From positions 17,484,001 to 17,548,000 of the forward strand of contig OZ316894.1 of assembly GCA_973895155.1 (NCBI GenBank): 64,000 nt of DNA. The letters are read 5' to 3'. Positions within the stretch are counted from its first letter, which is position 1. Every line of letters starts with the position of its first letter. Of this stretch, positions 49,691-61,266 are shown piece after piece. The translations under genes were made by a program, and so were the position numbers. This DNA comes from Marsupella aquatica. Lineage: Eukaryota > Marchantiophyta. The notes under the pieces were generated by a model, which saw nothing but the letters and a program-made list of their open reading frames with translations, had not been told where the DNA came from and did no database searches.

Positions 49691-51273
49691 TCCCAGGTAC
49701 GCAACTCCCCTTTTTATAAGGCAAACTTTTAATTCCTTATAATGACTTTATGCCAAATTGACCATGTGAAGTTTAATTCATTTTAGTCTGACTACTAAAC
49801 TCATGTACCTCTCAATTCAAAGAATCCAAATATGTAACATTAAAAATAAAACAAAATTGTCCAAAACAAGTTTGTAAAAAACCAAATTATATGGATTTTT
49901 TTGAATACAGGGTCTGCAGCCAAACTAGCCAGACCCGTAGCCAGCTTTTTAGCATAATTTCAAAAATCTTTTTAATGAAAATTATAGCAAGTTTAGGATT
50001 CGTTTGTAAACTTGTGTGGAAAAAGAAGAAAACCAAACTTCATGTATGACTCGTAAAATTTTTAAAAGTGGAAAAACTCAACTTTTTTCAACTTTTAATA
50101 TTTATTATAGCCAATGTTTTAGTCCATATAAAAATATAGACTCTTGCCTATTATACAAGAGTTGCTTACACAAGAGGTCATTCCACAAAGAGGTGGTTGG
50201 ATTGAGTGTTTTCATGGGTAAAAACAATTATTACATAATGATCTGCTCAAAAAATCTACTTTAATGAATGAAAATTTGTGGAGAAAAGGTCACAACGTAC
50301 AAAGTGAAGAGAAATATACGTACTCAATATTGCAAAGTGAAGAGAATATTTCACATGAAAAATATTCTTTTTCCATTGTCTAATTATTTGAAGTAATTAA
50401 ATAATGTAATATGGAAAGAGGCCTCTCATTGGGTGACCCAGGTAAAGGTTTTGAGGATTGCATGTTATGGACTTATCTGTAGTGAAGTGACCCAATGTAC
50501 TCAGTTTTATTACAACATTTGAAATAGAGATGCACAAAACTTGTCATGCATATAAGTGATATATATATTGTAAACAACGTAGTGTCTCTGATTGAATGAT
50601 CAATGCTGAGGGGAGGCGAGGGCCCCACATAAATACACGCCAGGAAATGAGATGGATCAAGATCCATAAAGCAAGGCAAGGAGATCAACGGTAAGAGATA
50701 CAGCGTACCACTAACTAACAACTAATCACTACTACATGGGAGCGGATAACACGGTAGTGGGAGCGGATAACACGGCGTGATATCCGGGGAGTGGGCAAGA
50801 TACTAAGGAGAAATACAATGATGCTTAGGCACTTAGAAAGCGCACCATAAGTACTTTACAGTAATGGTAAAGCTACTGTCAATATATATATAGGTAGGCT
50901 TTTAGTGTCTGATTGATTGTTGCTCTGAGTTGGCTCTTTGGTCTTCTTGGAGTTTTCGTGGTGCCTTTTCTGTTATCGAGAGTCTCGTACCTGTGCGTTT
51001 CCCACGGTTTTTCCTGGTGGCTTTCCCTTTATTGGGTCTCTTGCGTGTGGGATTGTGCCTCCAGGATATATGGCCCTCCGTTTGTGTGGGATGGTGTCTC
51101 CATCTGGATGCCGTGGGTTCAGGTTGCCCTCCTCTTGTGTGGGCTGGCTCTTTTTGTGTGGGTTCAAGATAACCCGCCTTTGTGGGGGTTCAAGATGGCC
51201 CTGCTTTTGTGTGGATTCGTCCCTCTACTGTAGGATGGCTCTCCTTTGTCTTTTGGCTGTCTGATATGTATAT

Positions 51274-53670
51274 ATGGTTAGTTCAGTTAGACATCTAATA
51301 TTGGAGTGTGCCACATTGGAGGGTGAACACACAGCCTATTATTGCAGGTTTCTAGGGGACCTCCACATGATGAGGTTGCTCCAGAGCTTTCAGAACTGCA
51401 CTATGTCGATTTCTTCACCTCAGATGTCTTATCTGTGGAAGTCCATCCTGAAGGATAAATCCCACGTTCGCAGAGCGGCCTTGCTTCATGCAATTGAATC
51501 AAGTACGACAGAGTTCAGTGCTCAGGAAGCAGCTGTGAAGGTGAGTAACTCAAGATCAGCTGTTATTCGAGCTGCGACTTTCGAGAACCAAAGTCAGTTT
51601 AAAATGGAGAGAACACAGGAAGAAGTCATCACAGAAATCCAGTCCATGAAGGCACCGGAGTTCGTCCCTCCCTACCCATCAAGACAGAACCGTCATGCAG
51701 CAAAGGCCATCGCCAACAGCCTCACCTGGTTCCATCAGCATTCCTTGGCAACAGTCTTATCGGATCCTACAAAAATGCAGAAATTCATGCGGGGCAAGGT
51801 GAATGATTTTTTCACAGGGATTTACGTGGATGCGGAGGAGCAAGAGATGTCATGGCTCTGCTGCTATGCCTTATGGGCATTCTTGCTGGACGATTTGTTT
51901 GATGAAAATATGTACGCTCGCTCACCAGACAAGGTGGCTCCCCTCTTATTGGAGCTGAACACGTTAATGATGTGGTCTTTCCCCGACGATCCTAGTCTTT
52001 ACAGCATCTTGTTGGAATTAGTAGACCTGTATCCCGAGGAGCAACAAGAGACCGTGCTTGACAACGTCGACACCAAGCTAGCCAACGCTAGACTACATCC
52101 TGGCTCAGGTGAAAAAATTAATGCTGCAACCAGCACCCCGCAAAATTCCATTTTCACGATTTCAAAACATTGATTTAGCCCTATGTACATGGTTGCCGAG
52201 GTTCTGAACGTCAGCTTGTCATTATTGTGGTTGCGGTATTTGTTTTAGTGAAGATAGTATTTATAATAGAATGCCCGCCTTCTGGTACCCTGGTGCTGCA
52301 TTTACAGTAACAGAATTTATCTCCTTTTCCGTCAGTTATTCTGTAGTAAATTTATTTGAATGCTGAAATTTGAAGACGTCGAGCCATGTTATCGGTTTGG
52401 ATTATACTATGTACTTCAGATTTTTGACTTTACAAACTTATACCGTTCGAATGCAGCTTATGATACTGCCCATCTCGGGCCGATGATAGTATCTTTCAAA
52501 GACCTGTGGGACAAGCTTTTGACAGCAACGCCTTCCGATTCTGTGATCCGATGGGGCAACTCAGTGCAGCGGTTTTTCTTGGGTAGCCTTCGCGAGACAA
52601 TGAACCGGAATCACAAGAACATTCCGTCTCTCGACGAGTACATTGTTATGCGTAGAAACACCTCGGCAGCGGAGTCGGGCATGGTAATTCACAGATATAT
52701 CACTACCGATAGTAACGACACTGAATTTAACTCAAGAGCTTAATTGCTTTGAATGATTTGAAAACTGAGAAGTCAACTGATGGTTACATAATTATACGTT
52801 CTCCGGGCCCGAGACTGGCAATTATATATCCATCAGAAAACCATATTCAATCCTCTTCGTGGTTATCATTTACAGCTCTTGTTGAGGCTAGGAACGATTA
52901 CTACAGGCTGTACATATCAGGCATGACTGAGGCAAATGTTATTTTTGTCATAAACGCAGTTGATAGTCGACTATGCGGCAAAATTCAGTACCAGTTTGCC
53001 TAGGGAGATATTTGACAGTCCTGAGATGAAATCTTTTCTGGCTGCTCTTAACGATATTCTCTCCTGGCACAACGACATGTTTTCATTCAAGAAGGTAACT
53101 ATATTGCGCTGTATTCCACACATTTTACTATTTTGGTGGAAAACTCTGGAAAGCTAACATGCGTAGGCCCATAATACCATCCTCAATACTATTTATTCTA
53201 CAGTATGAATAATGCCTCTCAACGGATAGATATATCATCAGTTATGTTCTTGTCCGACGAATCCGCAACACTTTCTTAAGATGAACAAAAGATGACACGG
53301 TGAGTCCTGAGCTGCAGTAAGTGTACACCGAAGACTACGTAGGATAAACTCATATTTGAACTGTTACTTACAAAGTTGGGGGAACTAATTGTGGGCTGCA
53401 TGACTATTGTGGCAGGAATTGGTAAATGGCGAAGTGCACAACTTGGTGTTTTTGGTCAGCCACGAGTCTAAGTGCTCGTTCTCAGACGCTTTGGTGATTG
53501 TCCAGGGAATGCTTCAGGAACGAGTACAGGACTTGGACCGAGCCTTTCGTGATTTGGAGGCAATCTCAACGCAAGAAAATCAATGGGCTGCTGCCGCATA
53601 CATTAAAACCGCACAATATTGCATTTCTGGGATACATGATTTCACGCTGAGGAGTCAACGGTACCACTAG
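51274..53670 (+). CDS. Microbial-type terpene synthase-like protein (MTPSL)
   Basis: Four phase-consistent exons: 51274-52108, 52457-52683, 52960-53094, 53416-53670; 483 residues from the first ATG. Class I terpene synthase signatures are intact: the aspartate-rich DDLFDE at residues 206-211 (DDxxD) and the NSE/DTE motif N392-D-x-x-S396-x-x-x-E400, split by the last intron. Other family blocks are the ESLWxF-like CCYALWAFLLDD, FKDLWDKLLTATPSD, NIPSLDEYIVMRRNTSA, and a C-terminal ISGIHDFTLRSQRY. It is much shorter than plant-type terpene synthases and has no beta/gamma domain. Family knowledge: MTPSLs occur in non-seed plants and make mono- or sesquiterpenes from prenyl diphosphates with Mg2+; product unknown here. 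Start uncertain: the first ~110 residues are not family-like, and Met codons at about 51367 or 51604 (giving about 373 residues) are alternatives. No plastid transit peptide is obvious. Confidence 0.9.
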
Positions 53671-54149
53671 ATGAATCATGTACAGTGTAGTCAGCTACAG
53701 TAGTTATTATATAAGTAGGACCTGGCAGTATTGCAGTCAGTGCAGTCTAGATCTTTTGCTTCTAGCTACCGCCAAGGCCAAAATGTTTATATATTAAACC
53801 TATCCGTAAACTGGTCTAACCCTGGACCAGTCGTGCGCGATGAGCAAAAATTGGTGCACGGAATCCAAAATTAAGCATCAACATTTTCCCGCAATCCAAT
53901 GCCGCACGAAACTTTTTTTCGGACCAAATTTACTCAAAAAAACTTTCGCAAAAGTTAACCTTAGTTTGTTGACTCGGGTTAGAGTATGAGTTTAGGGCAT
54001 CGTTCAGTTGTTCCCCTCTTCTCCTCCCGGGCCCCGCACTGGCTTTCTTTGGGATCAGGAGCTGATGAGCGACCGGGCCCCGCACTGGCTTTCTTTGAGA
54101 GCTGATGAGCGACGGGAAGAAAAGCGAGCGCGAGAGCAAGATTGAAGCT
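53671..54149. other. Terpene synthase 3' region and presumed left end of the Harbinger element
   Basis: Includes a short duplication, CGGGCCCCGCACTGGCTTTC twice (about 54028 and 54078). At 53992-53994 a TTA is followed by GGGCATCGTTCAGTTGTTCC, the style of a PIF/Harbinger target-site plus terminal inverted repeat, but the matching right end was not found. Confidence 0.4.
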
Positions 54150-55790
54150 ATGGATCCAAGCACAGGTAGAATATCCTCAATCTGGTTCAGGTGCATGGCT
54201 AGATGATTGAATTGTTTTCCTTCAATCTGGCTACCATTGGTGCATTTTTTGCGCTTTTTGGCTGTCTGTGGAAAGGTTCACTTTGAGTATCCGTTGTCCA
54301 GTTTGAGTATCATGGGATTGCAATTGGTAGACACAGGAGGTCTTTCTCTTTCTTGGTGCACAAAGTAGGACCTATCATGAATCACTTGTCTAGCTAGCGG
54401 AGTGTGTCTGTCTCGGTGTCCGTGATCAAATTAAAAAACTCTTGCTGGATGGAGCCGTCTCGAAATGGATTTTTTTGGAAAACTGAAAAACTAATCATTA
54501 ATCTAGAAAACTCTCTCGCTGTAGCTTGATTGAATGACAAAAGATAAGCAGAATCTTTGGGCCCTACTCTGGCTACTCTGAAGCACTCACTTCACTTTAG
54601 TGGTTAGCTCAAGAATCTTGGGGCCTACTCTTGCTACAGTTCACAAACTTTGGACTCTCGGTACTCTTTGTTTACTTAATTAAGTACTCATTTTCTATGG
54701 CATGTCGGTTGAATCCAAGCTTGACTTTGTAGCTTCTGTCTAAGTACTAAATCTAGGCTTTGACATGTTGTATTTTGCAGCTAGCAGGGTAGACAGGATC
54801 TCACATGGTGGAGGTAGAATTCAAATAATGAGTGCTCCGCCTTCATTGGATTATGATGAATTCCAGTCAGGATCTGAGGAGGAGAACGGATCTGAGTCAG
54901 AGGAGGACGTGGATGGGGCCGGATATGAGGAGGCAGCAGTGGTAGCCCCTCAACAAGTGGGCCCTCAAAAGCAGATTCCACAGAGGCCACTAAAGAAGGC
55001 GAAACCAAATCCAACTTCTCGTGCAATTGTTGACGAATTTCAGATGATTCAACTTGTCAAAGCTTACAGACATGAGTTTTCTATTTTTTGTCGAGGGAAG
55101 AAACGGGCGCCCAAACAAATGATTCCTAAAAAGGTCTGGGTAAAGGTCTACCGTGAGCACTTCTTGCCTTTATTTCCCAATGTTGGATTTGAGGAAGATA
55201 CACTTAGGAAGCATCTTAGAGAGCAGCTGGCTGAATTGAATACAGGAATTGCAGATGACGGCCATACACCTGTACTGCAAGATGAAATTATTGCCTCTGA
55301 GGTCAGGGCGACTGATTGCTCAGCCACCAGGAATATTTTAAGGCTCAGGCGAGGATTTGTTGATGCTGTTTCAACTTCAGCTGATCGCAATCCTTCCATG
55401 GGTGCTACTCGTGGTCCAGGTGCTCATGGTCCTACACCATTGACCAGGGTAGCATCAGCACCAGCTACCCTATTTTCTGGGCCAAGAACTCCAATTCCAG
55501 CAGCACAAGGTATAGGCCAGGCATCACAGACACAGCCTAGACCCACACAGGCTACCACAAATTCAAGTGCCGATAGTCACAGACCAACGAAGGCAGATAT
55601 GCTTCACAAACAAGCAGATGCTGTTTGTTCAATTGCCAAGAACTTTCAGGATGCTACTGACAGGCAAGGTTTGCTGATGGATGCCAAACGGGCTAAACAC
55701 GAACTTGTGCTATTGAAGGAAGCAAAGGAACATGGGCTCCTTGATGAAAATCAGTTTAAGGAGAGGCTTAAACGAATCTTAAAGTTCTGA
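54150..55790 (+). CDS. PIF/Harbinger accessory ORF (ORF1-like protein)
   Basis: Two-exon model: 54150-54165 (MDPST) and 54781-55790, joined in phase across a 615 bp intron, 341 residues. If the intron is not used, the frame is open from 54765. The sequence has an acidic Ser/Glu region (residues 30-55), a basic segment, a compact helical region (FQMIQLVKAYRHEFSIF, then WVKVYREHFLPLFPNVGFEE, KHLREQL), a long Pro/Ala/Thr-rich linker and a helical C-terminus (DAKRAKHELVLLKEAKEHGL). It has no strong Myb/SANT signature, so the function is inferred from its position beside and converging on a Harbinger transposase and from the generic layout of ORF1 proteins, which assist transposase nuclear import/DNA binding. 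It could also be an unrelated host gene. AATAAATATAAATAA near 55980 may provide poly(A) signals. Confidence 0.6.
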
Positions 55791-56557
55791 ATCAGCAGTA
55801 CGTCTCCATGTTGAGTAGCATAGATGATGATAGCACTGTTTTTGACCATGTATTCCAGCGATTTCATAAAGTTACACATAGCTACCTTTTGGAGAAAAAT
55901 AGTGAAGTAGTTATTTTGACTCTAGCCTTAGTGAACTTCAGAGTATTATGTAGCCTATGTGACATTTGGAACTTTGGAAAATAAATATAAATAATCTTTA
56001 GCTTTCTGCAATGTGTTCTTGTTCGTAACAAATGATTGAGTTGAGAATGTGCATACTAGGAGCAAAGTGCATTGAGAAAGCATTGAGAAAGTTTGCTGGC
56101 ACAAGAGACGGTTTGTGATTAAAGTTTCTGAAATTGAAGATGAAATCAACCAGCCATTTATTCTCTGTAATTTATGTCGGCTTCTTATTTTGTCTCATCA
56201 TAGAGGACTCCTGAATTTTGTAACGAACGCACAAGTAGCAGAAATTGCAATTTGTAAGGTTGAAATGGTCTTAATTGACTTTGTCCACACAGGGAATGTG
56301 TTCATTGTTTATTGGAATCCATTGGTTGGTGGATTTATGTGCAAGAGATGTCAACAATGAAGAGTTTGGTCCTGCAAGAAGAGGTGGGTCCCTCGGGCAC
56401 TAAGTCTCAGGATTCAGACTACAGTGCCTATTGCTACTATCCCTATTGCTCTAGTCTAGACTTTCAGCTGTCCACTAATGATGACGCTTAGAGACTTGAT
56501 GATTCTACTTGTCGCTGATCCTCCTGCTTTTCAGGACTATTATCATCTTCTCAGGAC
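55791..56557. other. Space between the two convergent transposon ORFs
   Basis: Should contain both 3' ends. AT-rich at 55960-56000, otherwise without coding character. Confidence 0.45.
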
Positions 56558-57718
56558 CTAGTAGTCGCCATCCCATCCTCCATGCCTCCCACCTTCCCTG
56601 TCTTCAGCAACGTGCATGGTGTAATCCCGCCGTCGCCGATGAAGGAAGTTAGTAAGTAAAGCTGCAGCATAAAACAAAACAACAAACTTCTTCTTCGTAC
56701 AGTCGAATCTTGTGCTCAGTCTCCGCCACTTTCTCTTGATTCCTCCAATGCCCCATTCCACGTGAACACGGTAACCAGCGTGTAACTTGTTATATGCTCT
56801 GATTGCCGGTAAGTCTGCTGTTGGGGCAATCTCCTTCTTGCCAATGCGTCTCACTATGTACTTATCATTTCCAATATAACCAGGGTCTCCTAATAAAAAC
56901 TCGATCTGTGGAGGATCATGAACAAAAAACTGCCTCCAGTTCTGATCGATCTCAGAGTACTTCAGTATTGACGAGTCATGCATGGACCCTGGATATCCCA
57001 AGTCCAAATGAGTAATCAATCCGTGATGATCAACAATGATGGTGTTGTTCATTGAGTGCATCTTCTTGCGTCCATTGAAGTAGATCTTCTGTCTACCTGA
57101 ATCCTTTGGTCTCCTGATTTTCACCAAGGTGCCATCAATGATACCAACACAACCAGGGAACTCAGGAATCATTGTTGCCAGCTCTCTCCTCTCAAGAGGA
57201 GTTGGCCAATGAATTTCATTGCAAATTGCATCATTGAGGCAAGAAGCTATGAAAAGTGCATCATCACACAATGAGGACTTTGACCAGTTCCACTCAAATG
57301 CATCAAGTGCAACAGAGTTTGCGTGCTTCATATAAACAATGAAGCTGAGTAATCGTTGGGCCAGATCCAACTTGTTTGGTCGTCCTCCAGGCTTCCGAAG
57401 AATGCCTGTATGTCGTGCATGATCTGTTATCGTTGGCACAACCAATCCACATAACTCCTCAAACTCACTAATGCTGAAGTTTGTGAGGGTCTTAAAATAG
57501 TCAGGCATTGCTTGCATACGACCCAACCGGTCATGCACCCCAAGGTCAGGGTTCACCCAACTCCGACCCTCTAACAAAAACTCAGTGGGGTCAAAATACT
57601 CATGACTGCTAATAGCCGCAAGTAAGCATGCCATAAGCAATAAAAATTGACACTCCAACCAATCCCACTCTTCTTCATCACTAGAAGAAGAAGAGTCTGA
57701 ATCATAATCATGATCCAT
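56558..57718 (-). CDS. PIF/Harbinger-type DDE transposase (DDE_Tnp_4 superfamily)
   Basis: A continuous frame of 386 residues from the first ATG (57718). The frame is open further upstream to about 57850. The catalytic triad of the family is intact: Asp195 in CVGIIDGTLVKI, Asp278 in EFLLGDPGYIG, Glu321 in VHVEWGIGGIKRKWRRL. Preceding it is the helix-turn-helix-like DNA-binding region (residues 80-150: FSISEFEELCGLVVP, GGRPNKLDLAQRLLSFIVYM). The N-terminus is acidic/Ser-rich; the C-terminus is Arg-rich. By family it cuts and pastes its element using TTA/TAA target sites. No stop or frameshift is seen, so the copy may be active or recently so. A possible 5' exon lies at about 57930-58013 on the minus strand (splices in phase and reads TWIRTIEAIRMSGGREWTN). 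Confidence 0.93.
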   Translation of the reverse strand: MDHDYDSDSSSSSDEEEWDWLECQFLLLMACLLAAISSHEYFDPTEFLLEGRSWVNPDLGVHDRLGRMQAMPDYFKTLTNFSISEFEELCGLVVPTITDHARHTGILRKPGGRPNKLDLAQRLLSFIVYMKHANSVALDAFEWNWSKSSLCDDALFIASCLNDAICNEIHWPTPLERRELATMIPEFPGCVGIIDGTLVKIRRPKDSGRQKIYFNGRKKMHSMNNTIIVDHHGLITHLDLGYPGSMHDSSILKYSEIDQNWRQFFVHDPPQIEFLLGDPGYIGNDKYIVRRIGKKEIAPTADLPAIRAYNKLHAGYRVHVEWGIGGIKRKWRRLSTRFDCTKKKFVVLFYAAALLTNFLHRRRRDYTMHVAEDREGGRHGGWDGDY

Positions 57719-58644
57719 AGTCACACTAACACCTGGCAAAACAAGTAAAGTGTTAGTCAAGGGTAACTCCAAACCTTGAGAACTACTTGCTTCAGAAAAT
57801 TGCTTAGTGCTGGACTCAACAGTCCATTGATGGTGGTGCTACAGTTGCTGCGGACGACAACAGTGAGAAGGGAAAATCCTAAGCACTAAATTGATAGTGT
57901 GACTTGCACTTTAGACAACTACTGTACCTGTGCATCTACATTAGTCCATTCCCTTCCGCCAGACATCCGAATAGCCTCAATAGTCCGAATCCATGTAAGC
58001 TGGCAAGTGTCTTTTGCTGCACAGACCAACAATGAACATTCATCATAAAGTATTAAAAAACTCGTATCTTATCTAAAAGGCAGTTTTGTTCATGTAAGAG
58101 TTTGTCTTTGAAAAATCCACGGAAACAGCAAAGCAAAAAAGATTCCAAGAAGTAACACCAAGCAATGATGATTGCATCCAGCTGAGCCCTTACAAAAGTG
58201 TTTTCAGTTTGTTCCCTTACGAGAATATCTTTCCGCCAGAGAAATCCTCTCAAATGCAACAAATTAACAGACAGACTGATTCCTTTTGTCTGGACTAGGC
58301 TCCCCAAAGTGTTTTGTCTTTGCGTCAGTAAACAAAAGTTTGATTCCAATCCATTGGTGAAAGCGGGGGTGAAAGCGACCTTTCATATGGAAACCAGCAA
58401 ACATTGAAACTATTATGAAGTCCTCACTCAGGTATAACAAGAATTTCTTTAGTAAACGAGAATAAAGTAAGTTCCACTTGTCGGATTCATCCAGGAAAAC
58501 CATTCAGCCACTGCGGTGTTCAATGCGATTGAGTTTCACGTACATAAACTTGCTACTAGCCAGCGGATCAAAATTTACCAATTGCTTGCTTTGTGCAAAT
58601 CAGGATGAATCAATTTTGATGTACGTCTGCAGTCAGGTTCCTCT

Positions 58645-58760
58645 TGATCTCAATTCCTATTGCGCTTCCATCACACTGCCATTAAGCTTCTATTCGAATT
58701 AGCATTTCCTATTGCACTTCCATCACACTACCAAGCTTCTATTCAAATTAGCACTTACTA
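58645..58760 (+). repeat. Two-copy tandem repeat, about 50 bp
   Basis: CCTATTGCRCTTCCATCACA, AAGCTTCTATTC and AATTAGCA occur twice. Confidence 0.8.
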
Positions 58761-59204
58761 AAGTCCCGTTGCTGAATCATTCCCTGCTCCCGCAAGCGAG
58801 GGGAATTAAGCGATGCGGAAGGCAAGCGCAGGGCAATTCTCATTCATTCTTAATTAAGAGTCGAAGATTGTCCAAAGTCTTTGGAATCATCAACGCCATT
58901 CCAAGAAATCCCATCCACTTAGAGACTTACATGTGTCGCACTCTGGACTTGCCCATGGTTACATTGAGTCAAAGTTAATTAACCTGGGTCAAATTTAACT
59001 ACTAGTTCGAACTCTTTTCAAAGATGTATGAAACGTGCTGGCAGTTTACGTATAGTAAGGGGCTGACAAAGTTTAGGAGAAAAAAAGCAAAAACGTGCAC
59101 TGAACAATGGATTAAGTTTACGGATAGGTTTATTGTAAGTAAAGACTTTGGTCATTTTTGTCTTTGTATTTTTGAGCCCAGTAATTTTCCATACAGTATC
59201 CTTT

Positions 59205-59335
59205 CTTTAGAGTTTCCCATACCGTCTCCCTTCTTTCAAGTTTCCCATACATTCTTTTTTCTTTCAAGTTTCCCATACATTCTTTTTTCTTTTGAGGAGA
59301 ACATTATGTGTTCTTTTGAGGAGAACATTATGTGA
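59205..59335 (+). repeat. Short tandem repeats
   Basis: GTTTCCCATACATTCTTTTT repeats two to three times, then TCTTTTGAGGAGAACATTAT occurs twice. Confidence 0.85.
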
Positions 59336-59595
59336 AGTATCACAAAAAAGTAAAATACAAATATTATAAAGTAAAGTAATATAATAATTTGTATCAAAAT
59401 CACAAAACTTGTTTTTAACTTATTTTATGCCTTTGGCCAATTGGAGTACTTTTGGCTTGGATTTTTTATTCAGAGATTCACTTCTTTTTTTTGTTATCTA
59501 AAAATCACTCAAGTTTTTACAGATATTAATGTCCTAATTACTGACATTATAAGAATAATGTCCTCAAAATTTAGGCTACCGCCCTTGTTTTTCAA

Positions 59596-59903
59596 GGCAT
59601 TATATCTCATAATGCCCTTTTTTAAAAATTTTAAAAGGCGCAATGGCCGTCAATAACACGCAAGGGGACGAAAGCCACCCAAGAAAGAAACAACAAGCCC
59701 CACGCCCGGAAGCCGAGAAACCCGGCAGGCCGAAAACCCCCTAGTCCGGGCAGGGGGTACGGCACAGCCACCAAACACCCTCCTCACTAGTATCCTGATG
59801 GTACACTCTACTACTCTGAAAAGCGCACCTATGGTTCCAACTTGGGCTCATAATCTCATTATATCTCATAATGCCCTCTAACCAGGACATTATCCTATTC
59901 ACA
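59596..59903 (+). repeat. Two isolated copies of the GGCATTATATC..ATAATGCCC motif
   Basis: GGCATTATATCTCATAATGC at 59596 and a longer copy at about 59858-59903 continuing into CCCTCTAACCAGGACATTAT, both the same family as the tandem array at 61.27 kb. Confidence 0.75.
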
Positions 59904-61266
59904 AAAAACACTAGCAAGTGGTGAATCCATATCAGGGCCTCTTTAGCCTGAAACCCCTCAAAAATATTGGAGTGGTGCATTGCAGAAATGTATAACATTA
60001 TCTTTTCAGTGATGGATCTCAGAGACCTTTTGGTGGAACGAGCCAAAACTTTGTGTGCCTCTTTCTGCACGAGATTAGTAGAATTCACAACGTATTTCGA
60101 ATGTAGTAGGTCATATTGTTTATCGTTGATCTACATAATGTGAATGTCAAGCTGCCAGCAAGCCCTAAGCTCCGCCATGCAGTTGTCCTTTGTTGTTCTT
60201 CGATGCATTTAATTTTGCTCGCTCAAAAACAGAAAAGCCGGCTCTAGGCCACCTACAACCTAAACTATAAATTGAATGTAACGGTTTACACGGTCCTGCT
60301 CTTCACCATCGATTGAAAATTTCCAGACAGGAATCCTGCACGATGAACTGGCAGAAAGGTTTTGAATAAACCTCTAAGAAACGACTAGAGAGTTCCAAAA
60401 CCCTTAGACTTCGCTCTCTCAGCAACATGGCTGTCTAGCTCGAGAATCTGAAACCAATCAGCGCATTCGCCCGAATCAGAAAACTCAAGATATTCATGCT
60501 TTCTCGACGATATTGACTTGCCCGAACTTTCACAGGCTCTTCTTCCAGCTGAAACTTTCATGGGCATCAACAACTTTTGATATTGCGGGTTCCCGTGACA
60601 AAACGCTGCAGACTCTACCGTAAGCCATGGACTGATCAAATTGCAGTGGTGGAAAACGCCCTGTCCTTCCACATCCACTGAAAAGTCATTCATCTGACTC
60701 AAAATTTTCATTCAGCAGAAACAATGCTGCCGGACGGCCACACAGGTCAATCCACTCCCTCGAATCCCGAACAACTCTACCGCTATAGAATGTAAGAAAT
60801 TCTCACGTGGCAGGGGGAGCGAAGGCCACCTCATACCTTCCCAGCTACGGGATTTCCGCTCACGATGTACGGTGCGATCCCGAGTTACTTCGACCCTAAG
60901 TAAACATTTTCTTGACTTTTTTCTTTGTATATTTGAGTGCATTAATTTGCCTTAATGCACCCTTTTTTTTTTAGGAAGTGATTATTCAAAATACTATAAA
61001 TATAGTAAAAGGAAAATTAAAATAATTTTACCATAAAAAAATTAAATTAAATTTAGTTAAGATATCAAAATGATAATCAAATTTTATATGGTGATAGTAT
61101 CAAAATATCTATGAATAGAATCTAATATAATTAAAAAATGCATAGTTTTGGCCAATTCTATAGCAACCACTTCTTGGATGACAGTTTTTTATTTTAGTGA
61201 TTCACTTTTTCTTGTTTGTTATTGAAAAGTCACTCATGTTTTTACTTACATTAATGTCTTAGTTAC

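Larger units (their letters stand above)
45619..51273. other. Intergenic region between PGAP1-like gene and terpene synthase
   Basis: AT-rich, no supported gene. Contains the repeat cluster at 46.78-47.05 kb, a perfect 145 bp duplication at 49.12-49.41 kb and an inverted copy of the 23 kb repeat at 49.57-49.69 kb. Just before the terpene synthase (50880-50895) there is an ATATATATATAGG stretch that could serve as a TATA box for a transcript including the 51274 start, but distance to the start codon is long (about 380 bases). Confidence 0.45.
53995..58030. mobile_element. PIF/Harbinger DNA transposon (right boundary uncertain)
   Basis: Combines an accessory ORF (+) and a DDE transposase (-) in converging orientation. 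The left end is placed at a TTA-flanked GGGCATCGTTCAGTTGTTCC; a matching inverted repeat was not found on the right, so the right end is a minimum estimate covering the possible upstream transposase exon. Confidence 0.6.

Noticed and set aside
58790-58825. Candidate right terminal repeat of the Harbinger element (GAGGGGAATTAAGCGATGC)
   Set aside because: Only patchy similarity to the left end and no TTA/TAA flank; could not be supported.
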